Below, piece after piece: positions 14,419 to 23,657 of a DNA stretch of 28,780 nucleotides (its first letter is position 1; each line of letters starts with the position of its first letter). The stretch is from positions 1 to 28,780 of the forward strand of contig UQUV01000037.1 in the NCBI GenBank assembly GCA_900544305.1. The letters run 5' to 3'. The notes beneath the pieces are model-generated. The model made no database searches, was not told where the DNA came from, and saw nothing but the letters and a program-made list of their open reading frames with translations. The position numbers and the translations under genes are program-made. This DNA is from an uncultured Porphyromonadaceae bacterium. GTDB taxonomy: Bacteria > Bacteroidota > Bacteroidia > Bacteroidales > Muribaculaceae.

Positions 14419-15081
14419 CTAATTAATTTCTTTGTCCAAAAGCTCAAGGATTTCTTCCGGTTTGTCGACAATATTGCCGGCAAGATATTCCTGTAGTTCG
14501 GCACGGCTTCTGAATCCCCATGTGACGCCTACGGAATCCACACAGGCCCGGCGTGCGGTTTCCATATCCACTCCGGAATCTCCGACGTAGAGCACATTCT
14601 GTTTCTTGACAAGCGCTTTTCCTAAAATGTTGAAAACTACTGAGGGGTCGGGCTTGACGGGAACGCCTTCGCGCTGTCCTTCAATGGCAACGAAATTGAT
14701 GGTCGGGAAAAAGTGCTTGACGAGTGCTTCGGTTGCTTCTATATATTTGTTGGAGGCAACGGCCATTTTGATGCCTTTCTGCTGCAGCGTTTCGAGCAGT
14801 TCGGGAATGCCCGGATAGGGCACCGTCAGGTCGGTGTTGTGCACGTTGTAGTATGTTTTGAAATCCTTCTTTATGCGTTCAATGTTTTTGTCGGTACGCT
14901 CAGTTTCCGGAAGGGCGTGTTCGATGAGCTTGCTCACGCCGTTTCCTACAAGCATGTTGAACTTCGACAATTCGTGTTCGGGGTAGCCGTTCTGACGGAG
15001 CGCATAGTTGGTGGCTGTTCCGAGGTCGGCGATTGAGTTGATGAGTGTACCGTCCAAATCGAAAATAATCAGTTCTTTCAT
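14419..15081 (-). CDS. HAD-superfamily phosphatase, phosphoglycolate phosphatase-like
   Basis: This is a 220-residue protein with all four HAD motifs. Motif I is FDLDGTLINS with nucleophile Asp8 and acid/base Asp10. Motif II is AVASNK. A motif III lysine lies in VPVKPDPS, and motif IV is YVGDSGVDMETA. A helical cap (about 15-85) places it in subfamily I with Gph-like enzymes. The likely substrate is phosphoglycolate or another small phosphate ester; the exact substrate cannot be read. The start is 28 bp after the TamL-like stop, so the two are probably co-transcribed. No good terminator was seen between its stop and the small RNA promoter, so read-through into that region is possible. Confidence 0.88.
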   Translation of the reverse strand: MKELIIFDLDGTLINSIADLGTATNYALRQNGYPEHELSKFNMLVGNGVSKLIEHALPETERTDKNIERIKKDFKTYYNVHNTDLTVPYPGIPELLETLQQKGIKMAVASNKYIEATEALVKHFFPTINFVAIEGQREGVPVKPDPSVVFNILGKALVKKQNVLYVGDSGVDMETARRACVDSVGVTWGFRSRAELQEYLAGNIVDKPEEILELLDKEIN

Positions 15082-15109
15082 ATGCAGTGTATTTTGAAGT
15101 AATACTTTT

Positions 15110-17482
15110 TTAGAATGGGTAGCCTACGGAGAAGTGCAGGGCGAAATCGCGTTTGAAGTTCGGATGGATAAGCGGAACTCTTTCCTGGCCTTCTGCCGGA
15201 TTGTATGCCTTCATACCGCCATCGAGACGGATAAGGAAATAGTTGAAGTTCATGCGGAGACCCAAGCCGTAGGCTGCTGCTATCTGTTTGTAGAATTTGT
15301 TGAAACGGAATTCTCCTCCCGGTTGGTTTTCGTAGTAGCGGATTGTCCAGATGTTTCCGGCATCGATGAAGGCTGCCAGTTCAAACACCCAGAACAGTTT
15401 TGCCCGATATTCCAGATTCATGTCCAGACGGATATCGCCACACTGTTCCATGAAGGAGTTTACGGAGTTGTTGCCGTTGAAACTACCCGGGCCGAGGGTA
15501 CGTACCGACCATCCGCGCACGCTGTTGGCTCCTCCGGCATAGAACCGCTTTTCAAACGGGAGAATCGTTGAGTTGCCGTAGGGGATACCAGCACCGGCTC
15601 CGATGTGGAACACAAGGGAATTGCGGCGGTCGAAAGAGTGGTTGTACGAATAGTCGAAATTGAATTTGACGTATTGTGAGTACTGAATACCGAAAATCTT
15701 GAAGCCCTGTGTAGCCGGGTCGATTTTCTGGTTTGTCAGCCGTGAAAAGGCGTTCAGCAGGTTACCGGCAGTTTCCACTCCCGCACGGAATGTGTAGATG
15801 TTCGGCTGATAGACGAAGTTCCCGATGCCGGTAGTGTTCTTTTTGTTCGTGTAGTAGAACGAATAACCCAGACGCATGATGAAGTGGTCCTCATAGGAAT
15901 AGCGGAGGAGCGGGTTGTCGGATTCTATCTCATCGAGGAACGAATCCGTGATTTTCGGGAGGTAGATATAGCTGATGTCCAGCAGGTCGAATTGATGGCT
16001 GATCATGCTTCCGCGTTCCGTCCATTTGTATTTCCAGCCACCGCCGGCTATCACGCGGGTGTATTCCGGACGTTCCTGATAGGAGAATGCCGTACCGAAT
16101 TCCGTGTTGGCTCGGATTTTCTGCCGGAAACTCTTTTTGACGAACGGGAAGATGAATTTCGGGAAGTTGATGTTTACTTCTCCGGAATATTCCGCATAAC
16201 GGTTGTTGATGAGTCCCGACATGTCGCCCGAAAGGCTTTCGTAATTGATACCCACTTTTCCTGTCAGCGTTTCCGAGCCGTGTGTCAGGTTGCGGTGCTG
16301 ATAGGTAGTCGATACGCCGAATCCCAAGTCGCCTTCCGAGTTGGTGCCTTCCAGCGAAACGGAAACGGTCTGCGATTTTCCTTTTGTCAGCAGGATATAG
16401 GTGTCGAGCCACAACTTTCCGTCGAATTCTCCGGCCGGTTCGAAACTGATGTTGATAAATTTCAAAATGCCGAGGCGGCCGAACGACTGATAAGTGCGGT
16501 CGACATCGGCGGAATTGTATTTTTCGCCCCGTTTGATAAAGCAGTTGTCGTCAATGATGGACGGACGGAGATACTTGTCGTCCTCATAGAGGATATTTAT
16601 GCCTTTATGGGTGACGGTGTCTTCGTTCTGATAATCCTTGATGTTATGCTGTTTCGACGGGTCGTAGTTGGTAATCACGTAGATGTTGCGGATATAGAAC
16701 GGACGGTGTTCCGTGTAGTTCTCTATCCGGCTGTTGGCATAAGGCGGCATCACGTTCAGTGTCAGGTCGACAGCCTTGCTGTTGGCAGTCGTGTCGGCTG
16801 TATAGGTGATGTATTCCTTATTGAAGCCGAAATATCCCTTTTTGCGCAGTCGTTCGGTGATGGCCTGACGCTCTTCATCGAGTTTTGTACGGTCGAAAAG
16901 GTCGTTGTTATGCAGCAGAAACTGCAGGGAATCCTGCATGATGAGCTTGTTGAGCGAATCGTTGGGGATATTGTAGCTGATGGAGTTGATGTAGTGCGGC
17001 TGTTTGGTAAGGATGTTGTAGTTGACTACAATTTTGTTCCTCTTAGAATTGACAACCGTGTCGACATTCACCTCCGCTTCCAGATAGCCTTTGTTGATGA
17101 GCGCCAATTTCAACTGGTTGGCTGATGCAGTGGTCAGTGTGGAATCATAGATGACGGGAGCTTGTCCGAGTCGGCGAATCCATTTGTTGTACCATTTTGT
17201 GCTGTCCTTGCCCGACATGTTGTAGAACGCCAATTGAAATTTCAATCCGCCGAAAATCTCGTGGTTAGGCGTTTGGCGCAGGAAGTTTTTCAATTGTTTT
17301 TCGTTGACAGTGTTGTTGTCGAGCACATTGATATGAACCTTGTTGACCAAATACTTTCCTTTGGGAACGTGCTTGGTCGAGCTGCAGGAAATAAAGAGCA
17401 GTAAAACGGCAACCCATGCCATTCTACAACAACAGCGTATTATGCGTTTAAACCTTTTGTTCACAGTCAGGCGTTTTGACAT
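15110..17482 (-). CDS. tamL: TamL-like outer-membrane lipoprotein/beta-barrel of the BamA/TamA (Omp85) superfamily
   Basis: This is a 790-residue protein. A long basic n-region and hydrophobic AWVAVLLLF precede the lipobox F-I-S-C with Cys33, followed by SSTKHVPKGKYLVNKV. Residues about 45-380 contain POTRA-like repeats (LKNFLRQTPNHEIFGGLKF, NKGYLEAEVNVDTV, RKKGYFGFNKEYI, RGEKYNSADVDRTYQSFGRLGIL). Residues about 400-790 form the 16-strand barrel with the Omp85 block KRFYAGGANSVRGWSVRTLGPG and the terminal HFSVGYPF. In Bacteroidota this lipidated TamA homologue is called TamL and works with TamB in envelope biogenesis. No tamB lies in this window. M21 is an alternative start that keeps the lipobox. 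Confidence 0.85.
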   Translation of the reverse strand: MSKRLTVNKRFKRIIRCCCRMAWVAVLLLFISCSSTKHVPKGKYLVNKVHINVLDNNTVNEKQLKNFLRQTPNHEIFGGLKFQLAFYNMSGKDSTKWYNKWIRRLGQAPVIYDSTLTTASANQLKLALINKGYLEAEVNVDTVVNSKRNKIVVNYNILTKQPHYINSISYNIPNDSLNKLIMQDSLQFLLHNNDLFDRTKLDEERQAITERLRKKGYFGFNKEYITYTADTTANSKAVDLTLNVMPPYANSRIENYTEHRPFYIRNIYVITNYDPSKQHNIKDYQNEDTVTHKGINILYEDDKYLRPSIIDDNCFIKRGEKYNSADVDRTYQSFGRLGILKFINISFEPAGEFDGKLWLDTYILLTKGKSQTVSVSLEGTNSEGDLGFGVSTTYQHRNLTHGSETLTGKVGINYESLSGDMSGLINNRYAEYSGEVNINFPKFIFPFVKKSFRQKIRANTEFGTAFSYQERPEYTRVIAGGGWKYKWTERGSMISHQFDLLDISYIYLPKITDSFLDEIESDNPLLRYSYEDHFIMRLGYSFYYTNKKNTTGIGNFVYQPNIYTFRAGVETAGNLLNAFSRLTNQKIDPATQGFKIFGIQYSQYVKFNFDYSYNHSFDRRNSLVFHIGAGAGIPYGNSTILPFEKRFYAGGANSVRGWSVRTLGPGSFNGNNSVNSFMEQCGDIRLDMNLEYRAKLFWVFELAAFIDAGNIWTIRYYENQPGGEFRFNKFYKQIAAAYGLGLRMNFNYFLIRLDGGMKAYNPAEGQERVPLIHPNFKRDFALHFSVGYPF

Positions 17483-17491
17483 ATCAAACTA

Positions 17492-17521
17492 CAAAATTAG
17501 TATAAGTTGTCTGTTTACAAA
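17492..17521 (-). promoter_or_regulatory. Promoter TTTG-N18-TAATTTTG of the tamL unit
   Basis: The forward strand shows CAAAATTA (17492-17499) and CAAA (17518-17521). The -7 element ends only 9 bp before the annotated ATG at 17482, which would make the mRNA almost leaderless unless the start is M21 at 17422. Confidence 0.6.
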
Positions 17522-17615
17522 AAATCGCAAAGCGAAAATATGTAAAATGCCGTCGGTTTTTCTGTTCTGAATTTCACCGAATCTTTATAGAATGCAGATA
17601 GGGGTTAAAACACAG

Positions 17616-17648
17616 CCACCCGCAGAGGCTCTCATTCTCTGCGGGTGG
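17616..17648 (-). terminator. Terminator of the ilv operon
   Basis: A 12-bp perfect stem CCACCCGCAGAG/CTCTGCGGGTGG (17616-17627 with 17637-17648) lies 40 bp past ilvC. On the minus strand it is followed by CTGTGTTTT. Confidence 0.8.
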
Positions 17649-17688
17649 TGACTGTCGTTATCGGGTCGGCCCGGAGGGGCTGTCCCGT

Positions 17689-18735
17689 TTAGTTGTTTTC
17701 CGGACGGAGCTTGCGTACAGTTTCGCCGGCACGCCACATTTCGCTGTCGTGCAGTTCCTTCAATTCCTTTTCAAGTCCGGCACGGTAACCTTCCTTGCTG
17801 TTGGAGTCAATGGAACGTTGTGCTTCGTTTCCGCATGCCACTTCGTTGTAGAGGTCTTCAAACACAGGACGTGTTGCATCGCGGAATTTCTTCCACCAGT
17901 CGAGTGCGCCGCGCTGTGCGGTAGTCGAACAGTTGGCATACATCCAGTCCATGCCGTTTTCTGCAATGAGCGGCATCAGCGACTGAGTGAGCTCTTCCAC
18001 TGTTTCGTTGAAAGCTTCCGACGGAGTGTGGCCGTGTGCGCGAAGCGTGTCGTATTGCGCAGCGAAAAGTCCCTGGATGGCACCCATCAACGAACCGCGT
18101 TCGCCTGTAAGGTCACTGTAAACCTCGCGTTTGAAGTCTGTTTCAAACAGGTAGCCTGAACCTACACCGATACCCAATGCCAGAACGCGGTCCTTTGCAC
18201 GGCCTGTTGCATCCTGGAATACGGCGTAGCTGGAGTTCAGTCCGCGTCCCTGTATGAACAGACGGCGGAGCGATGTGCCCGAACCTTTAGGAGCAACGAG
18301 GATAACGTCGATGTCGGCAGGCGGGATAATGCCTGTGCGTTCCTTGTATGTGATGGCGAAGCCGTGTGAGAAGTAGAGAGCCTTGCCCGGCGTGAGGTGC
18401 TTCTTCAATTTCGGCCAAACTTCGATTTGGGCTGCATCGGAAAGCAGGTATTCGATGATAGTAGCCTTTTCTGCGGCTTCTTCAATTTCAAAGAGCGTTT
18501 CTCCCGGCACCCAGCCGTCGGCAACGGCCTTGTCCCATGATTTTGAGTTTTTGCGCTGTCCGACAATCACGTTGAAACCGTTGTCGCGGAGGTTAAGGCT
18601 CTGGCCAGGACCCTGGATTCCGTAGCCGATAACGGCGATTGTCTCGTCCTTCAAAATTTCTCTTGCTTTCTCTAATGTAAATTCGTCGCGGGTAACTACG
18701 TTTTCGTCAACACCGCCAAAATTAATGATAGCCAT
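17689..18735 (-). CDS. ilvC: Ketol-acid reductoisomerase
   Basis: This is a 348-residue short-form (class I) enzyme that isomerises and reduces 2-acetolactate or 2-aceto-2-hydroxybutyrate to the dihydroxy acid in Val/Ile synthesis. The Rossmann motif is AVIGYGIQGPGQ (about 34-45). The cofactor loop is VGQRKNSKSWDKA, where the Arg/Lys/Ser residues would favour NADPH, though this is not certain by eye. Catalytic blocks are SHGF (His), DLTGERGSLMG, ETVEELTQSL (the metal Glu pair) and the Ser in YANCSTTAQRGALDW. It is the last gene of the ilv operon, 47 bp after the thioesterase gene. Confidence 0.97.
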   Translation of the reverse strand: MAIINFGGVDENVVTRDEFTLEKAREILKDETIAVIGYGIQGPGQSLNLRDNGFNVIVGQRKNSKSWDKAVADGWVPGETLFEIEEAAEKATIIEYLLSDAAQIEVWPKLKKHLTPGKALYFSHGFAITYKERTGIIPPADIDVILVAPKGSGTSLRRLFIQGRGLNSSYAVFQDATGRAKDRVLALGIGVGSGYLFETDFKREVYSDLTGERGSLMGAIQGLFAAQYDTLRAHGHTPSEAFNETVEELTQSLMPLIAENGMDWMYANCSTTAQRGALDWWKKFRDATRPVFEDLYNEVACGNEAQRSIDSNSKEGYRAGLEKELKELHDSEMWRAGETVRKLRPENN

Positions 18736-18782
18736 TGTAGTTAAAATTTTGTCGTTTTTATGTAAGTTGTTTTTGTAGTCTC

Positions 18783-19526
18783 TTATCTGTTTTCAAAAAT
18801 GAATTTAGCCTTGCATACGGCTACATTGTCATGAACGATTTCTAGCAGGCATTCGTCCGTAGAGTCGTCGATGCCGATGGTTACTTCTTCGTTTTCGCGG
18901 CATTCCTTGGCAAAGGAAATTTCAAACCGGTGGATGCGGTGCTTATCGTAGAAATCCACATTCCATTGGTTGAGTAGCACGCCGATATAGCGCAGCGTGT
19001 TCACATGACGGTTGAAGTCGATGTCCGACGAGCGGAATGTGTAGCTGCTTTCCCGCAGATGGTTGACGGTCTTGAACCTCGACTGGCGTTCGATGGGGCA
19101 TTCCTTGGCCAGAATGTTGTCCCTCATGAATTCGAATGCCGTAATGTCGCAGCTTGAGCGGGTAGTGATGTCGATTACTGCCCAAATGGTCCGGGCGTAT
19201 CCCAGCACATTGCCGTTGTCGTCTTTGATTTCAATGTGGCGTTCCGAAAAATGGCGGTTGTAGTTTTCCACCCATGTGGTGAGCGTATAGTGTTCGCCCA
19301 CTTTCGGAAAGCGTGTCATTTCGATTGCCATTCTTGAGAGCACCCACGCCTGGTTGTGCTCCAGCAGTTTTGCGTAGCCCACGCCCCAGTAGTTGGCATG
19401 GAAGGTGGCAATTTCGATAATTCTCGAAGCCAGGAGCTGTAGCGGCATTTCGCGCTGTGCGTTGCATTCTCCGGCTGTCAGCATATGGCGGCAGCTGTAA
19501 AGCTGCTTACTCTCTGTAAGTACCAT
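18783..19526 (-). CDS. Acyl-[ACP] thioesterase (FatA/FatB-like)
   Basis: I start at the ATG at 19526 (247 residues), which overlaps the end of ilvN by 20 bp. The in-frame ATG at 19559 would extend deeper into ilvN. It is a double hot-dog protein. The first repeat has LLASRIIEIATFHANYWGVGYAKLLEHNQAWVLSRM. The second starts SDIDFNRHVNTLRYIGVLLNQW, where D-x-N-x-H-V-N is the acyl-ACP thioesterase active-site block. It would release fatty acids from acyl-ACP. Its place between ilvN and ilvC suggests co-regulation with branched-chain metabolism, possibly iso/anteiso fatty acids, but that link is inference. Confidence 0.87.
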   Translation of the reverse strand: MVLTESKQLYSCRHMLTAGECNAQREMPLQLLASRIIEIATFHANYWGVGYAKLLEHNQAWVLSRMAIEMTRFPKVGEHYTLTTWVENYNRHFSERHIEIKDDNGNVLGYARTIWAVIDITTRSSCDITAFEFMRDNILAKECPIERQSRFKTVNHLRESSYTFRSSDIDFNRHVNTLRYIGVLLNQWNVDFYDKHRIHRFEISFAKECRENEEVTIGIDDSTDECLLEIVHDNVAVCKAKFIFENR

Positions 19527-20070
19527 TAAGTTCTTCTTCTCTCTGTTTTTGATGTTCAAGAAACATGTTCAGATATTCTTCCTTCATTTTCGTCACAGCC
19601 ACACGTCCGCTTCTGACAAATTGCAGGATGCCGTATTTTTTCAATTCTTCAAACAGGACTTCCGTCTCCTTGTTCTGTCCGGTTTTCTCGATAACCGTAA
19701 ATTCCCGGTTCATTTCGAGGATGCGGGCATTGTGGCGGCGGATGATAGATTCCAGTTCTTTTTCATCGAGCAGCTTGTCGGTCGGCACCTTGTAGAGTGC
19801 AATTTCCTGAAAAACCAGTTCGTCGTCGGTATAGTAGAATGCCTTGAGCACATCTATGCGTTTGTCAATCTGTGTTACGGCTTTTTCGATGACGCTTTTT
19901 TCACTCCATACGGTGATGGTGAACTTGTGGATGCCCGGGATTGTGGAGGGCGACACCGAAAGGCTCTCAATGTTGAGGCTGCGTCGCGTGAATATGATTG
20001 ATATCTGGCTCAGCAGTCCGACTCTGTTTTCGGTGAATACGGTGACTGTATATAATGTTTTTTCCATCAT
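19507..20070 (-). CDS. ilvN: Acetolactate synthase small (regulatory) subunit
   Basis: This is a 187-residue protein. An ACT domain occupies residues about 4-80 (YTVTVFTENRVGLLSQISIIFTRRSLNIESLSVS) and would bind valine for feedback control. The C-terminal ALS_ss_C-like domain (about 85-175) activates the large subunit. The N-G-turn (ENRVGLL) typical of the effector site is present. It starts 11 bp after the ilvB stop and its 3' end overlaps the thioesterase start. The length fits IlvH-type small subunits. Confidence 0.95.
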   Translation of the reverse strand: MMEKTLYTVTVFTENRVGLLSQISIIFTRRSLNIESLSVSPSTIPGIHKFTITVWSEKSVIEKAVTQIDKRIDVLKAFYYTDDELVFQEIALYKVPTDKLLDEKELESIIRRHNARILEMNREFTVIEKTGQNKETEVLFEELKKYGILQFVRSGRVAVTKMKEEYLNMFLEHQKQREEELNGTYRE

Positions 20071-20081
20071 GCGTCGGTTTT

Positions 20082-21791
20082 TTAGTTGTAGCGTTCGGTT
20101 GAATTTACCAATATCGTGTCGATGCCGCTTCCTGCCGGTGTCATCGGGAATACCATGCCTTCCGGCTTGATGTTCACGTTCAGCAGATAAGCTCCCTTGC
20201 AGTCAACCATTCTGCGGATGGCGCCGTCGAGTTCTTCGCGCGTGCAAACGTCCTCTGCTTCTATTCCGTAGGCTTTGCAAATCAGTGAAAAGTCGGGGTT
20301 GGTCATCGGTGTCTGGCTGTAGTGCTTGTGGTAGAACAGTTCTTGCCATTGGCGTACCATGCCAAGGAAATTGTTGTTGAGCAGGATGATTTTTACCGGC
20401 ACTTTGAATTCCAGAATCGTTCCCAATTCCTGAATGGTCATCTGCAAACCTCCGTCGCCGACAAACAGGCAAACTTCGCGGTCGGGTGCTCCGATTTTGG
20501 TTCCGATGGCGGCAGGAAGTCCGAAGCCCATGGTGCCGAGTCCGCCCGAAGTCACGATGCTGTCGGGCTGCGTATATTTGAAATAGCGTGCGGACAGCAT
20601 TTGATTTTGTCCCACATCGGTTACAAGTATGGCTTTGTTGCCCGTCGCTTCCGACACCTTGCGTGCCACTTCTCCCATGTTCATAGGGCCTTCCGCTGGA
20701 TAGATTTCAGGGTGGATGACTTTTTCATCTTCTACGGCTTGCGGACGCTCGAAGGTTGCCAGCCAATCCTTGTGTGATGTTGCGGTGATTTGTGGCAAGA
20801 GTTGTTCCAATACCTTCCGGGCGTCACCGTGAATGGCAACATCGGTCGGAATGTTTTTGTTGAATTCCGAACGGTCGATGTCGATATGCACGATTTTCGC
20901 CTGTCGTGCATATTTGTTCGGATCGCCCGTTACGCGGTCGTCGAAGCGCATTCCGATGGCAATCAGCACGTCGCAGGCGTTCGTCGCCACGTTGGCGGCT
21001 ATGTTGCCGTGCATGCCTGCCATGCCTTTGTAGAGCGGATGGTCGGTCGGAATGGACGAAAGTCCCATCAGCGTGTTGATGACCGGAATCTCGGCTTTCT
21101 CAGCTAATTCAACCAGCTCTTTTTCAGCTTTGGCAATCATCACTCCGTGTCCGGCGATAATTAATGGACGTTGGGCGGAATTGATGAGTTCGGCAGCTTG
21201 TTCCACTGCTTCCGGATTGATTTTCGGTGTCGGGTTATAGCTGCGGATGAAGTTGCACTTTTCGTAACCCCATTCCATCATTCCTGTTTGTGCGTCCTTC
21301 GTCACGTCGATAACCACCGGACCAGGACGGCCGCTTGCGGCGATATAGAATGCGCGGGAGATAGCCCAGGGAATGTCCTCGGCACGGCGCACCTGGTAGC
21401 TCCATTTCGTTACCGGCTGCGTGATGCCGATAACGTCGGTTTCCTGAAAGGCATCGCTTCCGAGCACCTTGCTGTCGACCTGTCCGGAAATTACCACCAA
21501 AGGCGTGCTGTCGGTCAGTGCGTCGGCCACACCGGTGATGATGTTGGTGGCTCCCGGACCGGAAGTGACGATGGCCACGCCGATTTTTCCCGATACGCGG
21601 GCAAAGCCCTGTGCGGCGTGTACCGCACCCTGTTCGTGGCGAACAAGGATGTGGCGAAGACGGTCGGTATAGCCGTAAAGTACGTCATATACCGGGATAA
21701 TCGCTCCTCCTGGATATCCGAATATGGTCTCGATGTTTTCGGCGAGCAATGAGCGGATAATCGCTTCTGCTCCTGATATCTGGTTACTCAT
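20082..21791 (-). CDS. ilvB: Acetolactate synthase large (catalytic) subunit
   Basis: I start at the ATG at 21791 (569 residues), with AAAGAAG before it. The longer frame opens on a TTG that overlaps the end of ilvD. It is a thiamine-diphosphate enzyme that joins two pyruvates, or pyruvate and 2-oxobutyrate. Visible features are IFGYPGGAIIPVYD, the activating Glu53 in VRHEQGAVHAAQGFAR, the FAD-associated middle domain, and the TPP motif VGDGGLQMTIQELGTILE through ILLNNNFLGMVRQWQELFY. It lies 19 bp downstream of ilvD and 11 bp upstream of ilvN, so the holoenzyme subunits are made together. Confidence 0.96.
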   Translation of the reverse strand: MSNQISGAEAIIRSLLAENIETIFGYPGGAIIPVYDVLYGYTDRLRHILVRHEQGAVHAAQGFARVSGKIGVAIVTSGPGATNIITGVADALTDSTPLVVISGQVDSKVLGSDAFQETDVIGITQPVTKWSYQVRRAEDIPWAISRAFYIAASGRPGPVVIDVTKDAQTGMMEWGYEKCNFIRSYNPTPKINPEAVEQAAELINSAQRPLIIAGHGVMIAKAEKELVELAEKAEIPVINTLMGLSSIPTDHPLYKGMAGMHGNIAANVATNACDVLIAIGMRFDDRVTGDPNKYARQAKIVHIDIDRSEFNKNIPTDVAIHGDARKVLEQLLPQITATSHKDWLATFERPQAVEDEKVIHPEIYPAEGPMNMGEVARKVSEATGNKAILVTDVGQNQMLSARYFKYTQPDSIVTSGGLGTMGFGLPAAIGTKIGAPDREVCLFVGDGGLQMTIQELGTILEFKVPVKIILLNNNFLGMVRQWQELFYHKHYSQTPMTNPDFSLICKAYGIEAEDVCTREELDGAIRRMVDCKGAYLLNVNIKPEGMVFPMTPAGSGIDTILVNSTERYN

Positions 21792-21810
21792 AGAGTGCTT
21801 CTTTTGTTGG

Positions 21811-23640
21811 TTAGTCAATCATTCTTACTCCGCCTTTATCGGCCGACGAAACCATGGCTGCGTAGGCTTTCAGGGCTTTTGATACTTCACGCTGCCGTGA
21901 AGTAGGTGTAAAGGCTGCTTTTCCGCGGCTTTCTTCCGCTTTGCGGCGTTCGGCAAGCTGTTCGTCGGTCAGTTCTACCTTGATGGTGCGCTGCGGAATG
22001 TTGATGTCTATAATGTCGCCGGTCTTCACCAGTCCGATATTGCCTCCGGCTGCGGCTTCCGGCGAAATGTGGCCGATGGAGAGGCCCGACGTACCTCCTG
22101 AGAAACGCCCGTCAGTAATTAGGGCACATTCTTTTCCCAAGTGGCGGGACTTGATGTAGGAGGTAGGGTAGAGCATTTCCTGCATGCCCGGTCCGCCTTT
22201 CGGTCCTTCGTGGGTGATGACCACTACATCGCCTGCCACAACTTCTCCGCCAAGGATTCCGTCGACAGCTTCTTCCTGCGATTCGAAAACTTTTGCCGTT
22301 CCACGGAAATGGAAGATGCTTTCGTCGACACCTGCCGTTTTGACAACGCAGCCGTCAAGAGCAATGTTGCCGTAGAGCACGGCAAGTCCGCCGTCTTTCA
22401 CATAGGCGTGTTCAAAATCACGGATACAGCCTTTGGCACGGTCGGTGTCGAGTTCGGTATAGTAGCTTTCCTGGCTGCCAAGTTGCAGGTTGCGAACGCC
22501 ACAAGGGGCTGATTTCCATAGTTTCTCGGCTTCCGGACCAAAGTCGCTTCCGTCAATTGCATATCGGCTGATGGCATCTTCCAGTGTCAGACCGTCGACT
22601 CGTTTGCATGAAGTGTCAATGATATGCTGTTTGCTCAGAATGCTCATGATGGAAAGTATGCCGCCCGCACGGTTTACGTCCTGAATGTGGTATGCGGAGT
22701 TGGGCGCCACTTTGCAAAGTACCGGCGTGTGTCGCGAGAGTCGGTCGATGTCAGCCATCGTGAAGTCGGCTCCGGCTTCGTGGGCTATGGCAAGCAGGTG
22801 GAGCACCGTGTTGGTGCTTCCTCCCATGGCTATGTCGAGAGTCATGGCGTTGAGCATGGCCTGGCGGGTGGCAATGTTGCGCGGCAGAACCGAGTCGTCG
22901 TCCTCTTCGTAGTAGGCGCGGCAGTTCTTTACGATAGTTTCCGCCGCTTTGCGGAACAACTCTTTGCGGTTGGCGTGAGTGGCAACAATCGTACCGTTGC
23001 CCGGTAGTGCCATTCCGATGGCTTCGTTCAGGCAGTTCATGGAGTTGGCGGTAAACATTCCCGAACAGGAGCCGCACGTCGGGCAGGCAAGGCGTTCGAG
23101 GTTGCTGACGGTTTCGTCGTCTACAGAGCTGTCGGCTGAGTCAATCATTACGTCAATCAGGTCGAGTGCGCGGTTTCCAAGATGTCCAGCCTCCATCGGT
23201 CCGCCCGAAACGAATATCGTAGGAATGTTCAGGCGCATGGCTGCCATCAGCATGCCCGGCGTAATCTTGTCGCAGTTGCTGATGCACACCATTGCATCGG
23301 CCTTATGGGCATTTACCATATATTCTACGCTGTCGGCAATCAGGTCGCGCGACGGCAGCGAGTAGAGCATCCCGTCGTGGCCCATGGCGATTCCGTCGTC
23401 AATGGCAATTGTGTTGAACTCGGCGGCGAAGCATCCTAATTTTTCAATTTCCTGTTTTACGAATTGTCCGATTTCGTGCAGATGCACGTGTCCCGGCACA
23501 AATTGTGTGAACGAGTTGACAACAGCTATAACCGGTTTTCCGATTTGCTCCTCTTTCATTCCGTTGGCGCGCCATAGTGCTCTCGCTCCTGCCATTCTTC
23601 TGCCGGCAGTGCTGGCGGCGCTTCTAAGTGGTTTGCTCAT
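21811..23640 (-). CDS. ilvD: Dihydroxy-acid dehydratase
   Basis: I start at the ATG at 23640 (609 residues, MSKPLRSAAST). The longer reading from 23694 would run across the attenuator terminator. The enzyme dehydrates dihydroxy acids to 2-oxo acids in Val/Ile synthesis. Cluster cysteines are Cys123 in SNCDKITPGM and the CPTCGSC block (186-192). The N-terminal region reads NSFTQFVPGHVHL, lacking the extra Cys of the [2Fe-2S] plant/mycobacterial enzymes, so it is of the E. coli type with a labile [4Fe-4S] cluster, as suits an anaerobe. It is the first enzyme gene of the operon, directly behind the leader attenuator. Confidence 0.97.
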   Translation of the reverse strand: MSKPLRSAASTAGRRMAGARALWRANGMKEEQIGKPVIAVVNSFTQFVPGHVHLHEIGQFVKQEIEKLGCFAAEFNTIAIDDGIAMGHDGMLYSLPSRDLIADSVEYMVNAHKADAMVCISNCDKITPGMLMAAMRLNIPTIFVSGGPMEAGHLGNRALDLIDVMIDSADSSVDDETVSNLERLACPTCGSCSGMFTANSMNCLNEAIGMALPGNGTIVATHANRKELFRKAAETIVKNCRAYYEEDDDSVLPRNIATRQAMLNAMTLDIAMGGSTNTVLHLLAIAHEAGADFTMADIDRLSRHTPVLCKVAPNSAYHIQDVNRAGGILSIMSILSKQHIIDTSCKRVDGLTLEDAISRYAIDGSDFGPEAEKLWKSAPCGVRNLQLGSQESYYTELDTDRAKGCIRDFEHAYVKDGGLAVLYGNIALDGCVVKTAGVDESIFHFRGTAKVFESQEEAVDGILGGEVVAGDVVVITHEGPKGGPGMQEMLYPTSYIKSRHLGKECALITDGRFSGGTSGLSIGHISPEAAAGGNIGLVKTGDIIDINIPQRTIKVELTDEQLAERRKAEESRGKAAFTPTSRQREVSKALKAYAAMVSSADKGGVRMID

Positions 23641-23657
23641 TTTTCGCTTTATATTAA

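Noticed and set aside
14286..14504. 72-codon minus-strand ORF overlapping the end of the HAD gene in another frame
   Set aside because: Most of it lies in the HAD coding sequence out of frame and it crosses the small RNA promoter. Only its last 13 codons could be read from that promoter.
15884..17125. 413-codon plus-strand ORF opposite the TamL-like gene
   Set aside because: It is the antisense shadow of a well-supported gene. It has no promoter or domain signature, and its low-complexity V/F/D-rich text is typical of reverse-strand reading.
21792..21818. TTG-initiated 9-residue extension of ilvB overlapping ilvD
   Set aside because: The ATG at 21791 has a better upstream A/G-rich site and gives the usual IlvB N-terminus.
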